From Enterococcus hirae ATCC 9790 (lineage in GTDB: Bacteria > Bacillota > Bacilli > Lactobacillales > Enterococcaceae), in the NCBI RefSeq assembly GCF_000271405.2, contig NC_018081.1, forward strand, positions 2,648,912 to 2,712,911: a DNA stretch of 64,000 nt, in the 5' to 3' direction. The position numbers were made by a program, and so were the translations under genes. This document shows positions 27,506 through 36,600 of the stretch, in pieces (the stretch's first letter is position 1; every line of letters begins with the position of its first letter). The notes beneath the pieces were generated by a model. That model had not been told where the DNA came from, ran no database searches, and saw nothing but the letters and a program-made list of their open reading frames with translations.

Positions 27506-27846
27506 TTTGTAACACTCCTTTATATTTTCGTTATCTCTTCCTATCCTTTATACCATTTTCTCTTTATTTGATAAAGAATGATGTGATTATTTTGGCTTTT
27601 GCTCTTAGTGATCAGTTCATAAAAGAAATGGTGTTATCTGGTAAAAAGAAAGCTGTCATTCTGAAACATCTAAAGATATGCACTACTTATATAGTTTACA
27701 CCTGCAAAAAAACCAAGAAAAACTTTATACTGACCGAAAAAAGTTAACTTTTTAATCCAACTTTTAACGTTCACTATAGTTTCTCTTGGCTCTTTTCTTG
27801 TCTGCTACATTTTATTGTATTCTCTGAATAAGCATTCTTTTAATAA
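27506..27846. other. Intergenic stretch with a perfect palindrome
   Basis: About 340 bases without a gene. The only structure I see is AAAAAGTTAACTTTTT (27738-27753), a perfect 16-base palindrome of low complexity. No clear terminator of the upstream nucleoid-protein gene can be read. Confidence 0.4.
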
Positions 27847-28851
27847 TTATAAACGATTTAATACTTCGTCTACATTTTTGATCATGACTGAGATTGTTCC
27901 ATCTGGGTTATTAACAAATTCGATCAAATCTGGATTTCGGTAGACGTCTACAGGGACGATCAATTCGATTCCATTGGATAACTTGAATTTTTGTTTACCA
28001 AATTTTTTCTCAGAAATTTCTTGGACTTCTCTGACTGGCAAAGCTTCAGCAACAAATCCCTGTTCTTGGACTTCTTCTTGAAAAGCTAATTTCGCTGTGA
28101 TATTTTCTTTGAAGACTTTTTCCGCAATCATTTCATGGTCTAGTCTGCCCTTTTCCTCGATCGTATCATAAACAGCCTCTTTTAAATCAGCCACTAGATC
28201 AAATTCTTCAGTTTCAAATTTTTTCCCTAAACTTTTAGCTACTTTTTGGATCACTTTGACATTCTCTTCTAATGAAGGCGCAGGAACACTTTCGATGACT
28301 CTCCCCGAAAAATAGAGTTCTTTTTTTCCAGAAAACTCATATTTTTTTTCAATCAATTCATAGGTTAAATCAGTTAATGCTACCGCAAACGCTTCATCTG
28401 CCTTTTGGGATTTTGCCCCCAATATCGCTCGATTCAAAATCAATTGATTGGCGATTCCTGTTTCGTCTGCCTCTACAAAATGTGTATAGGATTCTCGGTA
28501 ATTGACTTTTAACAAAGCCACATACATCACCGTATCTACTTCATACAAAACAACAAAGACATCAGCGCTTGGCGCTTCTTCGCTTTCTTGATAGATCTCA
28601 AACCAGCGTTGAACGATCCCTTCACTTGCTGCTACAAAGTTTTCTTGACAGTCCTGGACTTGTTTCGCCATCATACTTTCAGGTGACAGCTGTCCTGTTT
28701 TCGTTTGTGCAGAAGAAATTTTTTGGATTTTCTTTTGTAAAAAATCTCGAATAAACTCTTTAGTCAGATCCAATTCTTGTTGAGAAAATACGGGTGATCC
28801 CGTTTCACGATCAATAATATGCATAATTGCTTTTTTTAAATAAATATCCAT
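27847..28851 (-). CDS. Nucleoid-associated protein, NdpA/YejK family
   Basis: The 334-residue protein starts MDIYLKKAIMHIIDRETGSP, the family N-terminus, and continues through the usual mix of acidic helices (PF04245-like). E. coli YejK binds nucleoid proteins and topoisomerases; in Firmicutes the role is untested. The gene stands alone, divergent from an aldo/keto reductase. No frame or composition oddity is seen. Confidence 0.8.
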   Translation of the reverse strand: MDIYLKKAIMHIIDRETGSPVFSQQELDLTKEFIRDFLQKKIQKISSAQTKTGQLSPESMMAKQVQDCQENFVAASEGIVQRWFEIYQESEEAPSADVFVVLYEVDTVMYVALLKVNYRESYTHFVEADETGIANQLILNRAILGAKSQKADEAFAVALTDLTYELIEKKYEFSGKKELYFSGRVIESVPAPSLEENVKVIQKVAKSLGKKFETEEFDLVADLKEAVYDTIEEKGRLDHEMIAEKVFKENITAKLAFQEEVQEQGFVAEALPVREVQEISEKKFGKQKFKLSNGIELIVPVDVYRNPDLIEFVNNPDGTISVMIKNVDEVLNRL

Positions 28852-29021
28852 GTTCTCATTCCCTTCTGATTTAGTTTACGGAAAATCAATACAAAATACC
28901 AGAACGAAAATCATTATTTTCCTTTTTTGAAAAAAATAATTGTCTCCTAAACAAAATGGATTCCTTTTTTGAGAAAATGCGCTACACTTAAAAGTGAACT
29001 AAAAATTAAGGAGTTGAGAAT

Positions 29022-29873
29022 ATGGATTCATTAACAAATACGTATCGTTTATCAAATGGTTATGAAATTCCGATTGTTGGTTTTGGTACTTGGCAAACAC
29101 CGGATGGCGATGTCGCAGTTTCTTCAGTCAAAGAAGCGCTAGCTGCTGGTTATCGCCACATTGATACAGCACAAGGTTACAAAAATGAGGAAAGCGTCGG
29201 TCAAGCGATCAAAGAAAGTGGGATTCCCAGAGAAGAGATTTTTCTAACAACAAAACTTTGGAATGCCAATCACAGTTATGACTTAGTGATGTCTTCGTTT
29301 GAAGAATCACTACAAAAATTACAAACAGATTATATTGATCTTTTCTTGATCCACTGGCCTAATCCTGTGGCTTTCCGTGACAATTGGGAAGAAGCAAACG
29401 CCCAAACTTGGCGAGCTTTTGAAGAGCTGTATGAAGCTGGAAAAATCAAAGCCATTGGCGTCAGCAACTTCTTGCCCCATCATCTAGATGCGTTACAAAA
29501 AACAGCCAAGATCATGCCAATGGTCAACCAAATTTTCTTAGCTCCTGGTGAATTACAACCAGCAGTCGTTGACTATGCCAAAAAACACGAAATGATCCTG
29601 GAAGCTTACAGCCCACTTGGCACAGGGGAAATTTTCGATGTACCAGAGATGCAGGAAATTGCCAAAGCCCATCAAAAGAGTATTGCTCAGGTTGCTTTAC
29701 GCTGGTCCTTACAACATGGTTTCTTGCCTCTGCCAAAATCCGTAACTCCTAGTCGGATCAAAGAAAATGCTGAACTTTTTGACTTTGAACTGTCAGAAGA
29801 AGAAATGCAACAAATCGATCAATTAGATGGCGTAGTTGGTAAAGCAAAAGATCCAGATACTACCCAATTTTAA
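29022..29873 (+). CDS. Aldo/keto reductase
   Basis: The 283-residue (beta/alpha)8-barrel NADPH oxidoreductase has the tetrad: Asp in HIDTAQGYKNE with Tyr in the same block, Lys in TTKLWN, and His in LFLIHWP. GVSNF and LPKSVTPSRIKENAELFDFELS are the two signature patterns and cofactor-binding end. It is close to the 2,5-diketo-gluconate reductase/YvgN type that detoxifies methylglyoxal. It is followed after 20 bases by a short unknown gene, likely in the same transcript. Confidence 0.9.
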   Translation: MDSLTNTYRLSNGYEIPIVGFGTWQTPDGDVAVSSVKEALAAGYRHIDTAQGYKNEESVGQAIKESGIPREEIFLTTKLWNANHSYDLVMSSFEESLQKLQTDYIDLFLIHWPNPVAFRDNWEEANAQTWRAFEELYEAGKIKAIGVSNFLPHHLDALQKTAKIMPMVNQIFLAPGELQPAVVDYAKKHEMILEAYSPLGTGEIFDVPEMQEIAKAHQKSIAQVALRWSLQHGFLPLPKSVTPSRIKENAELFDFELSEEEMQQIDQLDGVVGKAKDPDTTQF

Positions 29874-29893
29874 TTTAAGGATGTTTGATAACA

Positions 29894-30148
29894 ATGACTC
29901 CGATTGAACGTTTAGAAAGGCTCTCAGAAGAAATCACTCGTACTTTTCATCCTGATTTTATCTTTTTGATCGGACCAGACAAGATCCAACACTTCCCAGC
30001 ACGTAACTGGTCCCATGATCAAAAAATTCAAGAGCTAACCAACCGTTTCGATCATTCGCTAATGGTTACGACTTGGCAAGGACATGAAGTGATCTATTCA
30101 CCTGAACTGTCTGTCTTTGCTTTGATTCCTTGTTCCAAAACAACGTAG
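29894..30148 (+). CDS. Small conserved-looking protein of unknown function
   Basis: An 84-residue soluble protein, MTPIERLERLSEEITRTFHP, with no membrane segment or metal motif that I recognise. It is preceded by AAGGATG at a spacing of ten to the ATG; an in-frame TTG nine bases earlier is too close to that site. It lies 20 bases after the reductase and right before a terminator, so it is probably the second gene of that operon. The ordered amphipathic pattern and good ribosome site argue it is real; I do not recognise the family. Confidence 0.6.
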   Translation: MTPIERLERLSEEITRTFHPDFIFLIGPDKIQHFPARNWSHDQKIQELTNRFDHSLMVTTWQGHEVIYSPELSVFALIPCSKTT

Positions 30149-30165
30149 CTGACTTCAATGATCGT

Positions 30166-30219
30166 GATAAGCCGATACACACTGAGTTTTTCTTGCCGGT
30201 GTCGTATCGGCTTATCTTT
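30166..30219 (+). terminator. Terminator of the reductase operon
   Basis: GATAAGCCGATACAC pairs with GTGTCGTATCGGCTTATC and is followed by TTTT. Confidence 0.85.
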
Positions 30220-30378
30220 TGATATACACCTAAAAAGAGGAAACATTTCTGTTAAAAACAAATATTTTCCTAAAAAAATGCGTATAAATACATACATATC
30301 TAAGTTTTTTTCGTATAATCCTTTTCATTTCATCTTTTTTTCTTATAATCGAAAGGGTATGAGCGAAGGAGAGAACAT

Positions 30379-31094
30379 ATGAAGAAAAACAAAAACAAAA
30401 ATTACTCAATCAATTCCGTCCTTCTTTAGATGGAATCAGAAGTCAATTATTTCATTCTTTAGAGGATGAAAGTCTACGTCGTTACGGCTTACCTTTACAA
30501 GTCATGCTTGATCCGAAAGACCGCCACATCTTAACGATTGGACTTGCAGGAAAAACAAATGAAGATACTCGCATCAATGTACCGATTGATGATAATTTCA
30601 CAACTGTCTTAAAACGAATCCGTTCAGGAGAAAAAGACATCTTTGAACGCTTCCGTGACAACTTATTGATTGAAATCGTTTCTTATTGGAATGATCAACG
30701 TCTTAAAAATGATGAACCAACTGCTCAAGAGGTTTCTACACCTGTTGCTGAAACAAAAGTTGCTGACTCAAAACCTGTGGAATCACCTAAAACAGCTGAA
30801 GTATCAAAAGCGGAAACAACTGAAAAACAACGCTCAACTGAAACTGCCGCTTTGAATTTCGCTGATTTTTCAAGCGCAGTAGCGGAATATCCAAAATTTT
30901 ATGTAGAAAAAGAAGCGGATGCAGCAGTCATCTATGAAAAAAACTCAGATGAACCACGTAAATTAGCTGAAATTTCAATGACAGCAGAAAACCAATTTAC
31001 AATTGAAAAAGCGTTAGAACGCAAATACAAAGTGAAACTGACATTGATCCCATTGATCGAACAGTTTGCTGCAACAGCTATTTCAGAAAGATAA
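30379..31094 (+). CDS. Conserved unknown protein, frame broken near its start
   Basis: ATG 30379 has an excellent ribosome site (AAGGAG, seven bases) but its frame stops after 16 codons. A continuous frame offset by one base carries EEKQKQKLLNQFRPSLDGIR through to 31094. One extra A in any of three A5 runs at 30385-30401 would join them into a 238-residue protein; the sequence as given is one base short. The protein has an ordered N-terminal half (LTIGLAGKTNEDTRINVPID), a Thr/Lys/Glu-rich linker and an ordered C-terminal half (FADFSSAVAEYPKFYVEKEA). I do not recognise the family and no membrane segment is seen. It could be a cytoplasmic enterococcal protein. Confidence 0.6.
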
Positions 31095-31175
31095 CCAGTT
31101 TCACAAATCTATCCACCGCATCAAAAAACGGATTTTTGTCAAATGATGCCGGTAATGAGAAATCATAAAATGTTA

Positions 31176-31214
31176 AATGAGCAGAAAGGCAATTGCCCTC
31201 TGCTCATTTTTTTA
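31176..31214 (+). terminator. Terminator after the unknown gene
   Basis: AATGAGCAGA and TCTGCTCATT with an inner AAGGCAATTGCC stem, followed by seven T residues. Confidence 0.9.
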
Positions 31215-31343
31215 TAGTAAAATATTTTTTCTATTACTTTGAATCACCAAAAGTTGTCAATAATCTTCACCAATCTTAAAAAAGATAGAACCAAAAAAAC
31301 AAGCGGTCTCTTTCCCTTAGTTTATTGGTTATGTTTTCCCAGC

Positions 31344-32120
31344 TTACCCATGCGCATGATAAAAGACATTCAGTTCATAAGCGACACCAGAAATAATTAC
31401 TGCTAGTAAAAGGACTAAAAGACCTAAAACTACTTTTTGCTTTTTAGAAAAAAGCGTTTTTTTCTTCTCTAATTGCCTTGTTTTCAATATTGAATCTGTG
31501 GAGATAAAAGAGAAACAAACAACATAAGACAATAAAACTACTACTGCACTTAACGAAAATCCAGCTAAAATATCACTTGGATAATGGACTCTTAGATATA
31601 ATCGAGTTGCTGCAATCAGCAATGGATAGCTGATAAAATACCAAGCAACTCTTCTGGTATCCTGACGACTCCAAATAATACTTAACGATAAGATAATTGT
31701 TAGGAAAAGCGCAAAGGATAATAAAGAATGTCCACTAGGAAACGAGTAACTCGTACGTATTTCCAATTGTGAAACGGCAGGTCTGATTCGTGCAATGAGC
31801 TTTTTTAGAATATACCCAAAAAAACTAACCGCAAAGATATTACAGATATTCCAAATCGCTAACAAATGGTAATTCTTTTTCCAAATATAAAAAGCAAAAA
31901 GAAAGGCGAAACATAAGGTCGGACCAATCGTTGCTAACTTAGCAAACAAACGAACAATCGTTGTTAGTTGTGGAAAATTAGGTAAATCGATCTTTGTATA
32001 AACCGCTAAATCTAGTGTTTCGAACCATGGAGGATTGATTTTTACGCATAAAATCAATCCAATCAAAAGACATAATGGAACGATTGATAATTTCAGTGCT
32101 TTTTGTTGATAATCACTCAT
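31344..32120 (-). CDS. PAP2-family membrane phosphatase
   Basis: The 258-residue protein has about six membrane segments and the three-part acid-phosphatase motif: KKLIARIRP, YSFPSGHSLLSF (catalytic His) and ATRLYLRVHYPSD (nucleophilic His). The family removes phosphate from lipids, including undecaprenyl pyrophosphate (BcrC type) or phosphatidylglycerophosphate. It is the second gene behind an M-box, 45 bases after a SEDS polymerase gene; this context favours recycling of the cell-wall carrier lipid. That is inference; phosphatidyl substrates are possible. Confidence 0.85.
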   Translation of the reverse strand: MSDYQQKALKLSIVPLCLLIGLILCVKINPPWFETLDLAVYTKIDLPNFPQLTTIVRLFAKLATIGPTLCFAFLFAFYIWKKNYHLLAIWNICNIFAVSFFGYILKKLIARIRPAVSQLEIRTSYSFPSGHSLLSFALFLTIILSLSIIWSRQDTRRVAWYFISYPLLIAATRLYLRVHYPSDILAGFSLSAVVVLLSYVVCFSFISTDSILKTRQLEKKKTLFSKKQKVVLGLLVLLLAVIISGVAYELNVFYHAHG

Positions 32121-32165
32121 AAAACTTTCACTTACTTTCTAACTTCATCTGACTAAACAAATGAC

Positions 32166-33305
32166 TTATTCTACTTTTTTAAAACCTAAAATCATACCTA
32201 ATCCGCCTCCCATGATCAACAAGGAGGTTCCTCCTTGACTTAGAAAAGGCAAAGGAATTCCTGTTAAAGGCAGTAAACCAATCGAAGCGCCGATATTTTC
32301 TACGATTTGAAATAATAGTCCAAATACGAGTACTACCGCTAGATATAGATTTCCTTTATTGTTTGTCTGTATCGCAGTGTAAATAACTTGGTAGAAAAGA
32401 TAGAAATATAGAAAAACGACGGTCACGCTACCTAAAAAACCAAACGTTTCGGCAATTACAGTAAATACCATATCTGATTCACGTACCGGTACATAGATTG
32501 GTGGTATTTCAGCTGGTCGTCCACTAAATCCACCTGCACTAACAGACAATAAGCTTTGTGATTGTTGGTATCCGATCGATTGACTGTAAGCAAAAGGATC
32601 GATCCAAGCTCTCACCCGGTCTAATTGATACGTCTTAAAGTTCAGACTATAAAGGATCTCATTACCGTATTTCGTAAAAACTAGACAAATCAATATGACC
32701 CCAATAATAAATAAAAAACTAGCACATACGGCCAAGATCTTCCAATGGACCCCTGCAATCATGAACAGAGCCCCCAAACAAATAATAAATACCAAACTTG
32801 TCCCAAAATCTTTTTGCATATACATCAACAAGAAAGTTGGTAAACTGATCAACAGAACTTGAAAGACATAGATCAGATCCGTTTTCACGGTACGTTCACT
32901 GACTTTCTTTTCATAAAGCAAGGTGAAATAAACGAGAACTAATGCAAAAGTCAATTTAACCAATTCAGAAGGTTGAAAAGTAAAACTACCCATCCTCAGC
33001 CAACGTTTCGTATCGGTTAATTGGTACATCACCGGATCATAAAATTTGTAGAGCAAACTCATAATTGCTAATGAAATGGCATAAAAATAAGGAGACAATC
33101 GTAACAATAACGCTGTCTTGATTTTTTGTGTCAGTAACAAAAGTCCTAATGAAGCAATGCAAAAGATCACTTGTTTTAAAACAATAGTTTTATAAGGAAC
33201 TTGGTCGTAGACTGCTGCTCCATATTGCACACCGATACTTAATAAATAAAAGAGAAAAATCGGCAAAAATAACGCATAATTAAACTCAAATGATTTTGAT
33301 TTCAC
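32166..33305 (-). CDS. RodA/FtsW/SpoVE (SEDS) family protein under an M-box
   Basis: About 379 residues with around ten membrane segments. SEDS proteins polymerise glycan strands from lipid II. The key block KRWLRMGSFTFQPSELVK is present, as is the essential aspartate in the ESDMVFTVIAETFGFLG loop (RodA has TDFIFAVIGEE) and the end PFLSQGGTSLLIMGGGLG. I prefer GTG 33305, eight bases after AGAGG, to an upstream GTG at 33314. No PBP gene is next to it, so this is probably an accessory RodA-like copy. It is preceded by a magnesium riboswitch and terminator and followed by a PAP2 phosphatase. Confidence 0.88.
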   Translation of the reverse strand: MKSKSFEFNYALFLPIFLFYLLSIGVQYGAAVYDQVPYKTIVLKQVIFCIASLGLLLLTQKIKTALLLRLSPYFYAISLAIMSLLYKFYDPVMYQLTDTKRWLRMGSFTFQPSELVKLTFALVLVYFTLLYEKKVSERTVKTDLIYVFQVLLISLPTFLLMYMQKDFGTSLVFIICLGALFMIAGVHWKILAVCASFLFIIGVILICLVFTKYGNEILYSLNFKTYQLDRVRAWIDPFAYSQSIGYQQSQSLLSVSAGGFSGRPAEIPPIYVPVRESDMVFTVIAETFGFLGSVTVVFLYFYLFYQVIYTAIQTNNKGNLYLAVVLVFGLLFQIVENIGASIGLLPLTGIPLPFLSQGGTSLLIMGGGLGMILGFKKVE

Positions 33306-33507
33306 ACACAACACCTCTTAAACGAAAGTTTTCGTAACCAGAATTTCTCTAATCTTCTTATCAAAACATCCGTTATCAACTAGTATCCATTTTGCCATCC
33401 TTTCTATTAGGCAAAAGGAGTCACTTTCACATGAGGAAAAATAAAAGTAGCGTGATCAAAATGTGCTGTGATTTATTTTCAAGTAAGTGGTGTAAATATC
33501 CAACTCC

Positions 33508-33572
33508 AAAAAATAAGCCGAAAATTCACAAAAATCAGCAAAGATTTTTAGAAGTTTCGGCTTATTTGTTAA
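33508..33572 (-). terminator. M-box-controlled terminator upstream of the SEDS gene
   Basis: AAATAAGCCGAAA and TTTTCGGCTTATTT form a long stem, with inner AAAAATC/GATTTTT pairing, followed by TTTTTT on the minus strand. It lies just after the M-box aptamer and about 200 bases before the SEDS start. Confidence 0.85.
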
Positions 33573-33602
33573 AGTTGCGTACATCAACAACTATCTCATC
33601 GT

Positions 33603-33753
33603 GTGAGTTTTGACACTAAACAACGTAAAGATTTCTCTTAGCTATCTTATGAAGAGCCTTAATTCGACAATTCCTGTTTTACACATTGGCGTCTTTCGAC
33701 GTTTCTGCGCAATAGCCTATGTTTGTTTAGGAGCCTCGCCTAACAAGTATTAA
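33603..33753 (-). ncRNA. M-box (ykoK) magnesium riboswitch
   Basis: On the minus strand the conserved M-box blocks appear in order: GTTAGGCGAGGCTCCTAAAC, ATAGGCTATTGCGCAGAAA, GTCGAAAGACGCCAATG, AAAACAGG and TTAAGG. They match the B. subtilis mgtE leader (GUUAGGUGAGGCUCCU, AGACGCCAAUG). M-boxes sense Mg2+ and, when bound, allow the downstream terminator to form, so expression rises when Mg2+ is low. A promoter lies right upstream and a terminator right downstream. Confidence 0.93.
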
Positions 33754-33764
33754 ATTTGAAAAAA

Positions 33765-33793
33765 AGTATATCCTTTAACGAACAATTTCACAA
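33765..33793 (-). promoter_or_regulatory. Promoter of the M-box transcript
   Basis: TTGTGA (33793-33788), a 17-base spacer and TATACT (33770-33765) on the minus strand, placing initiation at the first bases of the aptamer. Confidence 0.65.
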
Positions 33794-33865
33794 TAGCATC
33801 CCGTAGAAAGTTCGCAAAAATTTAGTCATATTTAACCTTTTCCTTAATTTTACCGGCAATTAGCA

Positions 33866-33968
33866 AAAAAAGAGAGCTTTTGACTAGGAATAATATGAAT
33901 AAATATAATAAATATATAGTAGCTTTTTATCCATTCTGCTGTTATCCCAATCAGTCTCTCTTTTTTAT
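33866..33968 (-). terminator. Probable terminator of mvaE
   Basis: AAAAGAGAG shortly after the stop pairs with CTCTCTTTTTTT about 80 bases later; the loop is large and AT-rich. It is weaker than the other terminators here. Confidence 0.5.
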
Positions 33969-33974
33969 AAATAC

Positions 33975-35183
33975 TTATTTTTTACGTAATTGCATCAAAA
34001 ATTTTCTAGCTACGTCCTGATTCATTCCTTCGGCTTTTCTTAGAAATTCAGCGACTTGTTCAATTTCAGTTCCTTGTGCCCCGACTGTGATCGCTAAGGC
34101 TCTAGCTTGAAGCGACATATGCCCCTTTTGGATACCGTCTGTCACTAATGCCCGCAAAGCAGCTAAATTTTGTGCTAAACCGACGGCAGCAATGATTTGA
34201 GCTAATTCTTTTGCTGATTCAATCTTCAACATGTCTAGTGCAATCTTTGCTTTTGGAAGAATCCTAGAAGCTCCTCCAACTGTTGCCACTGCCAAAGGTA
34301 CCGTTAATTGTCCAATTAACTTATCTCCAATCATTTGCCAGTCTGACAGGCCTTGGTAAGCACCATCTTTCGCAGCATACGCATGAACGGCAGCTGCACA
34401 AGCTCTCGTATCGTTTCCAGTAGCAAGAATGACAGCTTCGATGCCATTCATGATCCCTTTATTATGTGTTGCTGCCCGATAAACATCTAATTTAGCATAC
34501 TCGGAAGCTTGTTGGATTTTTTCAGCAATTCTCTTTCCTGCTTCAATCGTTTTTCCCAATCGCTCGAAGGGAATCTCACAACTAGCTGTTACTAATGATT
34601 CTGTTGCGAAATTGCTTAAAATACTAAATAAAATCTCTTCTTTAGGAAACCAGGAACGTATTTTCTGGGCAACACCTTCTAAGATAGCGTTGATGATATT
34701 AGCTCCCATCGCATCTTTTACATCAACCAAGAAATCGATCGATAAGTAATCCAAATTATTACCCTTAAAGTTTCTTGTTGCGATTTCCTGCACTCCACCA
34801 CCACGTCTCACGATCGAGGGATAACTTGCATTCGCACATGCTAGTAGTTCATCTTGTCTGGCGATGACAGCATCAGTTATACCTCGATTATCCAGTTCCC
34901 CTGATAGTACAATCTGACCACGCATCAGGCGTTGTGGTGTAATTGCTGTAATGTCTCCACATATTTTTGCTCCGTTACTGGCTGCAGCAATTACAGACGG
35001 TTCTTCTGTCGCCATCGGTACTTGCCTTTTGATTCCATTGATTTGAAAATTAGGTGCAATCCCTAGAGGAATCTCAACTTGACTGATTTGATTTTCAATC
35101 AAATGATTGGCTACTTCTTCAGAGAGTGTTCCTACTTTTAATTCATCAGCTTGTGATTGACTGATGATTCCTTCACTAACCAA
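33975..35183 (-). CDS. mvaE: HMG-CoA reductase half of MvaE
   Basis: About 400 residues of class II HMG-CoA reductase, making mevalonate from HMG-CoA. Landmarks: ENQISQVEIPLG and ATEEPSVIAAASNGAK (catalytic Glu), DAMGANIINAILEG (cofactor), THNKGIMNGIEAV (catalytic Lys), GNDTRACAAAVHAY (Asp) and GHMSLQARALAITVGA near the C-terminus. In enterococci this is the C-terminal half of one 800-residue protein. The open frame in fact extends to about 35228 as KFYQLTPEQR, continuous with the thiolase half if the nearby T9 tract (A9 in the mRNA) had one more base. A separate start at TTG 35183 (preceded by GGAG) is conceivable but poor. Confidence 0.93.
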   Translation of the reverse strand: MVSEGIISQSQADELKVGTLSEEVANHLIENQISQVEIPLGIAPNFQINGIKRQVPMATEEPSVIAAASNGAKICGDITAITPQRLMRGQIVLSGELDNRGITDAVIARQDELLACANASYPSIVRRGGGVQEIATRNFKGNNLDYLSIDFLVDVKDAMGANIINAILEGVAQKIRSWFPKEEILFSILSNFATESLVTASCEIPFERLGKTIEAGKRIAEKIQQASEYAKLDVYRAATHNKGIMNGIEAVILATGNDTRACAAAVHAYAAKDGAYQGLSDWQMIGDKLIGQLTVPLAVATVGGASRILPKAKIALDMLKIESAKELAQIIAAVGLAQNLAALRALVTDGIQKGHMSLQARALAITVGAQGTEIEQVAEFLRKAEGMNQDVARKFLMQLRKK

Positions 35184-35206
35184 CTGACTCCGACGTTGTT
35201 CAGGCG

Positions 35207-36424
35207 TCAGTTGATAAAACTTTTTTTTTGGTCACTTGATTGTTCCGTTTCTAGATTTGCTTCAAGTAACATGGCTAGTCCTAAGCCTCCACCAATACAT
35301 AAAGAAGCCACACCATATTGTTGGTTCATTCGTTTCAAGCCATAACTTAATGTTGTCAAAATACGAGCACCACTTGCACCAATCGGATGACCGAGTGCGA
35401 TGGCACCACCATCTACATTGACTTTTTCTTCAGCTAGTTTTAAGTTGCGATTGACCACGATCGATGAAGCCGCAAATGCTTCGTTGATCTCAAAACGATC
35501 GATTTGATCAATAGAAATTTCTGCTTTTTTCAATAATGTTTGGATTGCTGAGATAGGTGCAATTCCCATAATGCTCGGATCAATCCCAATTTCAGAAACA
35601 GCCTTGATCGTTGCAAGATAAGGAAGCCCATGTTTGATCGCATATTCTTTTGAAGCTAAAATCAATACCGATGCTCCATCATTTAACGGAGAAGCATTCC
35701 CTGCTGTCACAGTCCCATTTTCGGAAAAAACAGTTTTCAAAGTCCCTAATTTTTCCAGTGTACTATTCCCTCGGATGGCTTCGTCTTTATCCATGATTCT
35801 TTGATCAGGTAAAGTAACGGGAATAATTTCTGCTTCAAATACCCCGTTTTCACTAGCTTGAGCTGCTTTTTTTTGTGAGTTGAGCGCATATTGATCTTGT
35901 TCTGTTCTCGTAACGGAAAATTCGTTCGCTACTTTTTCAGCAGTTAAGCCCATATGTGCATTTGAGAACGCATCTGTCAGCCCATCATTGACCATACTTG
36001 AGATCGGCTCTTCATAAGTTGCATTTTCTGCTTCATATTGCTGAAGCAGTGGCGCACGTGACATGCTTTCAGTGCCTCCTGCGACTACTAGATCAGCTTC
36101 ACCTAACTGAATCAATTGGCGAGCCAAAATAACCGCCTTCATTCCTGAGCCACATACTTCGTTGACTGTCATGGCAGGAACCTGAACAGGGATCCCACTA
36201 TTGACAGAAATTTGTCTGGCAACATTCTGACCATTCCCCGCTTGTAATACATTTCCAAATATTACTTGATTGATGTTTTCTTTATGGATACCTGTTTTTT
36301 CTAACAGTTCTTTTGTAATGATTGTTCCTAATTCTACAGCAGAAAAACTGCTTAAACTGCCACGATACTTTCCAATTGGCGTTCTCGCAGCATCTATAAT
36401 AACGACTTCCTTCAAGTCAGTCAC
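35207..36424 (-). CDS. mvaE: Acetyl-CoA acetyltransferase half of MvaE (frame interrupted)
   Basis: About 405 residues of thiolase II, condensing two acetyl-CoA to acetoacetyl-CoA, the first step of the mevalonate pathway. The acyl-accepting Cys91 is in VNEVCGSGMKAV; NEAFAASS, the His of GGAIALGHPIGASGAR and the second Cys of SLCIGGGLG complete the site. The frame runs into a short unrelated tail (KKSFIN) at a run of nine A residues (35221-35229) where the homologous E. faecalis protein continues into HMG-CoA reductase. One more A gives a single protein of 816 residues, close to the E. faecalis 803. mvaS is divergent, 176 bases away. Confidence 0.93.
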   Translation of the reverse strand: MTDLKEVVIIDAARTPIGKYRGSLSSFSAVELGTIITKELLEKTGIHKENINQVIFGNVLQAGNGQNVARQISVNSGIPVQVPAMTVNEVCGSGMKAVILARQLIQLGEADLVVAGGTESMSRAPLLQQYEAENATYEEPISSMVNDGLTDAFSNAHMGLTAEKVANEFSVTRTEQDQYALNSQKKAAQASENGVFEAEIIPVTLPDQRIMDKDEAIRGNSTLEKLGTLKTVFSENGTVTAGNASPLNDGASVLILASKEYAIKHGLPYLATIKAVSEIGIDPSIMGIAPISAIQTLLKKAEISIDQIDRFEINEAFAASSIVVNRNLKLAEEKVNVDGGAIALGHPIGASGARILTTLSYGLKRMNQQYGVASLCIGGGLGLAMLLEANLETEQSSDQKKSFIN

Positions 36425-36600
36425 CTCCTAGAAAAATATACCATTGTTTATGCTAAAAACAAATACCTCACTACAGCTTCAAAAAAATCTAGGAATAAAT
36501 TTTACAAATCCTTAAATATTCGCTTTTTTATATTTCTTTTAATCTTTTTATGATACTTTAGTAAAGTAAGTTTTTTTATCATGAGTAAAGAGGTGTTGAA

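Noticed and set aside
27738..27753. Perfect palindrome AAAAAGTTAACTTTTT
   Set aside because: Low-complexity A/T palindromes are common in such DNA, and no promoter can be placed around it.
33392..33613. 73-codon plus-strand reading frame
   Set aside because: It lies opposite the M-box terminator and leader, has no ribosome site worth the name, and its composition is explained by the RNA structure on the other strand.
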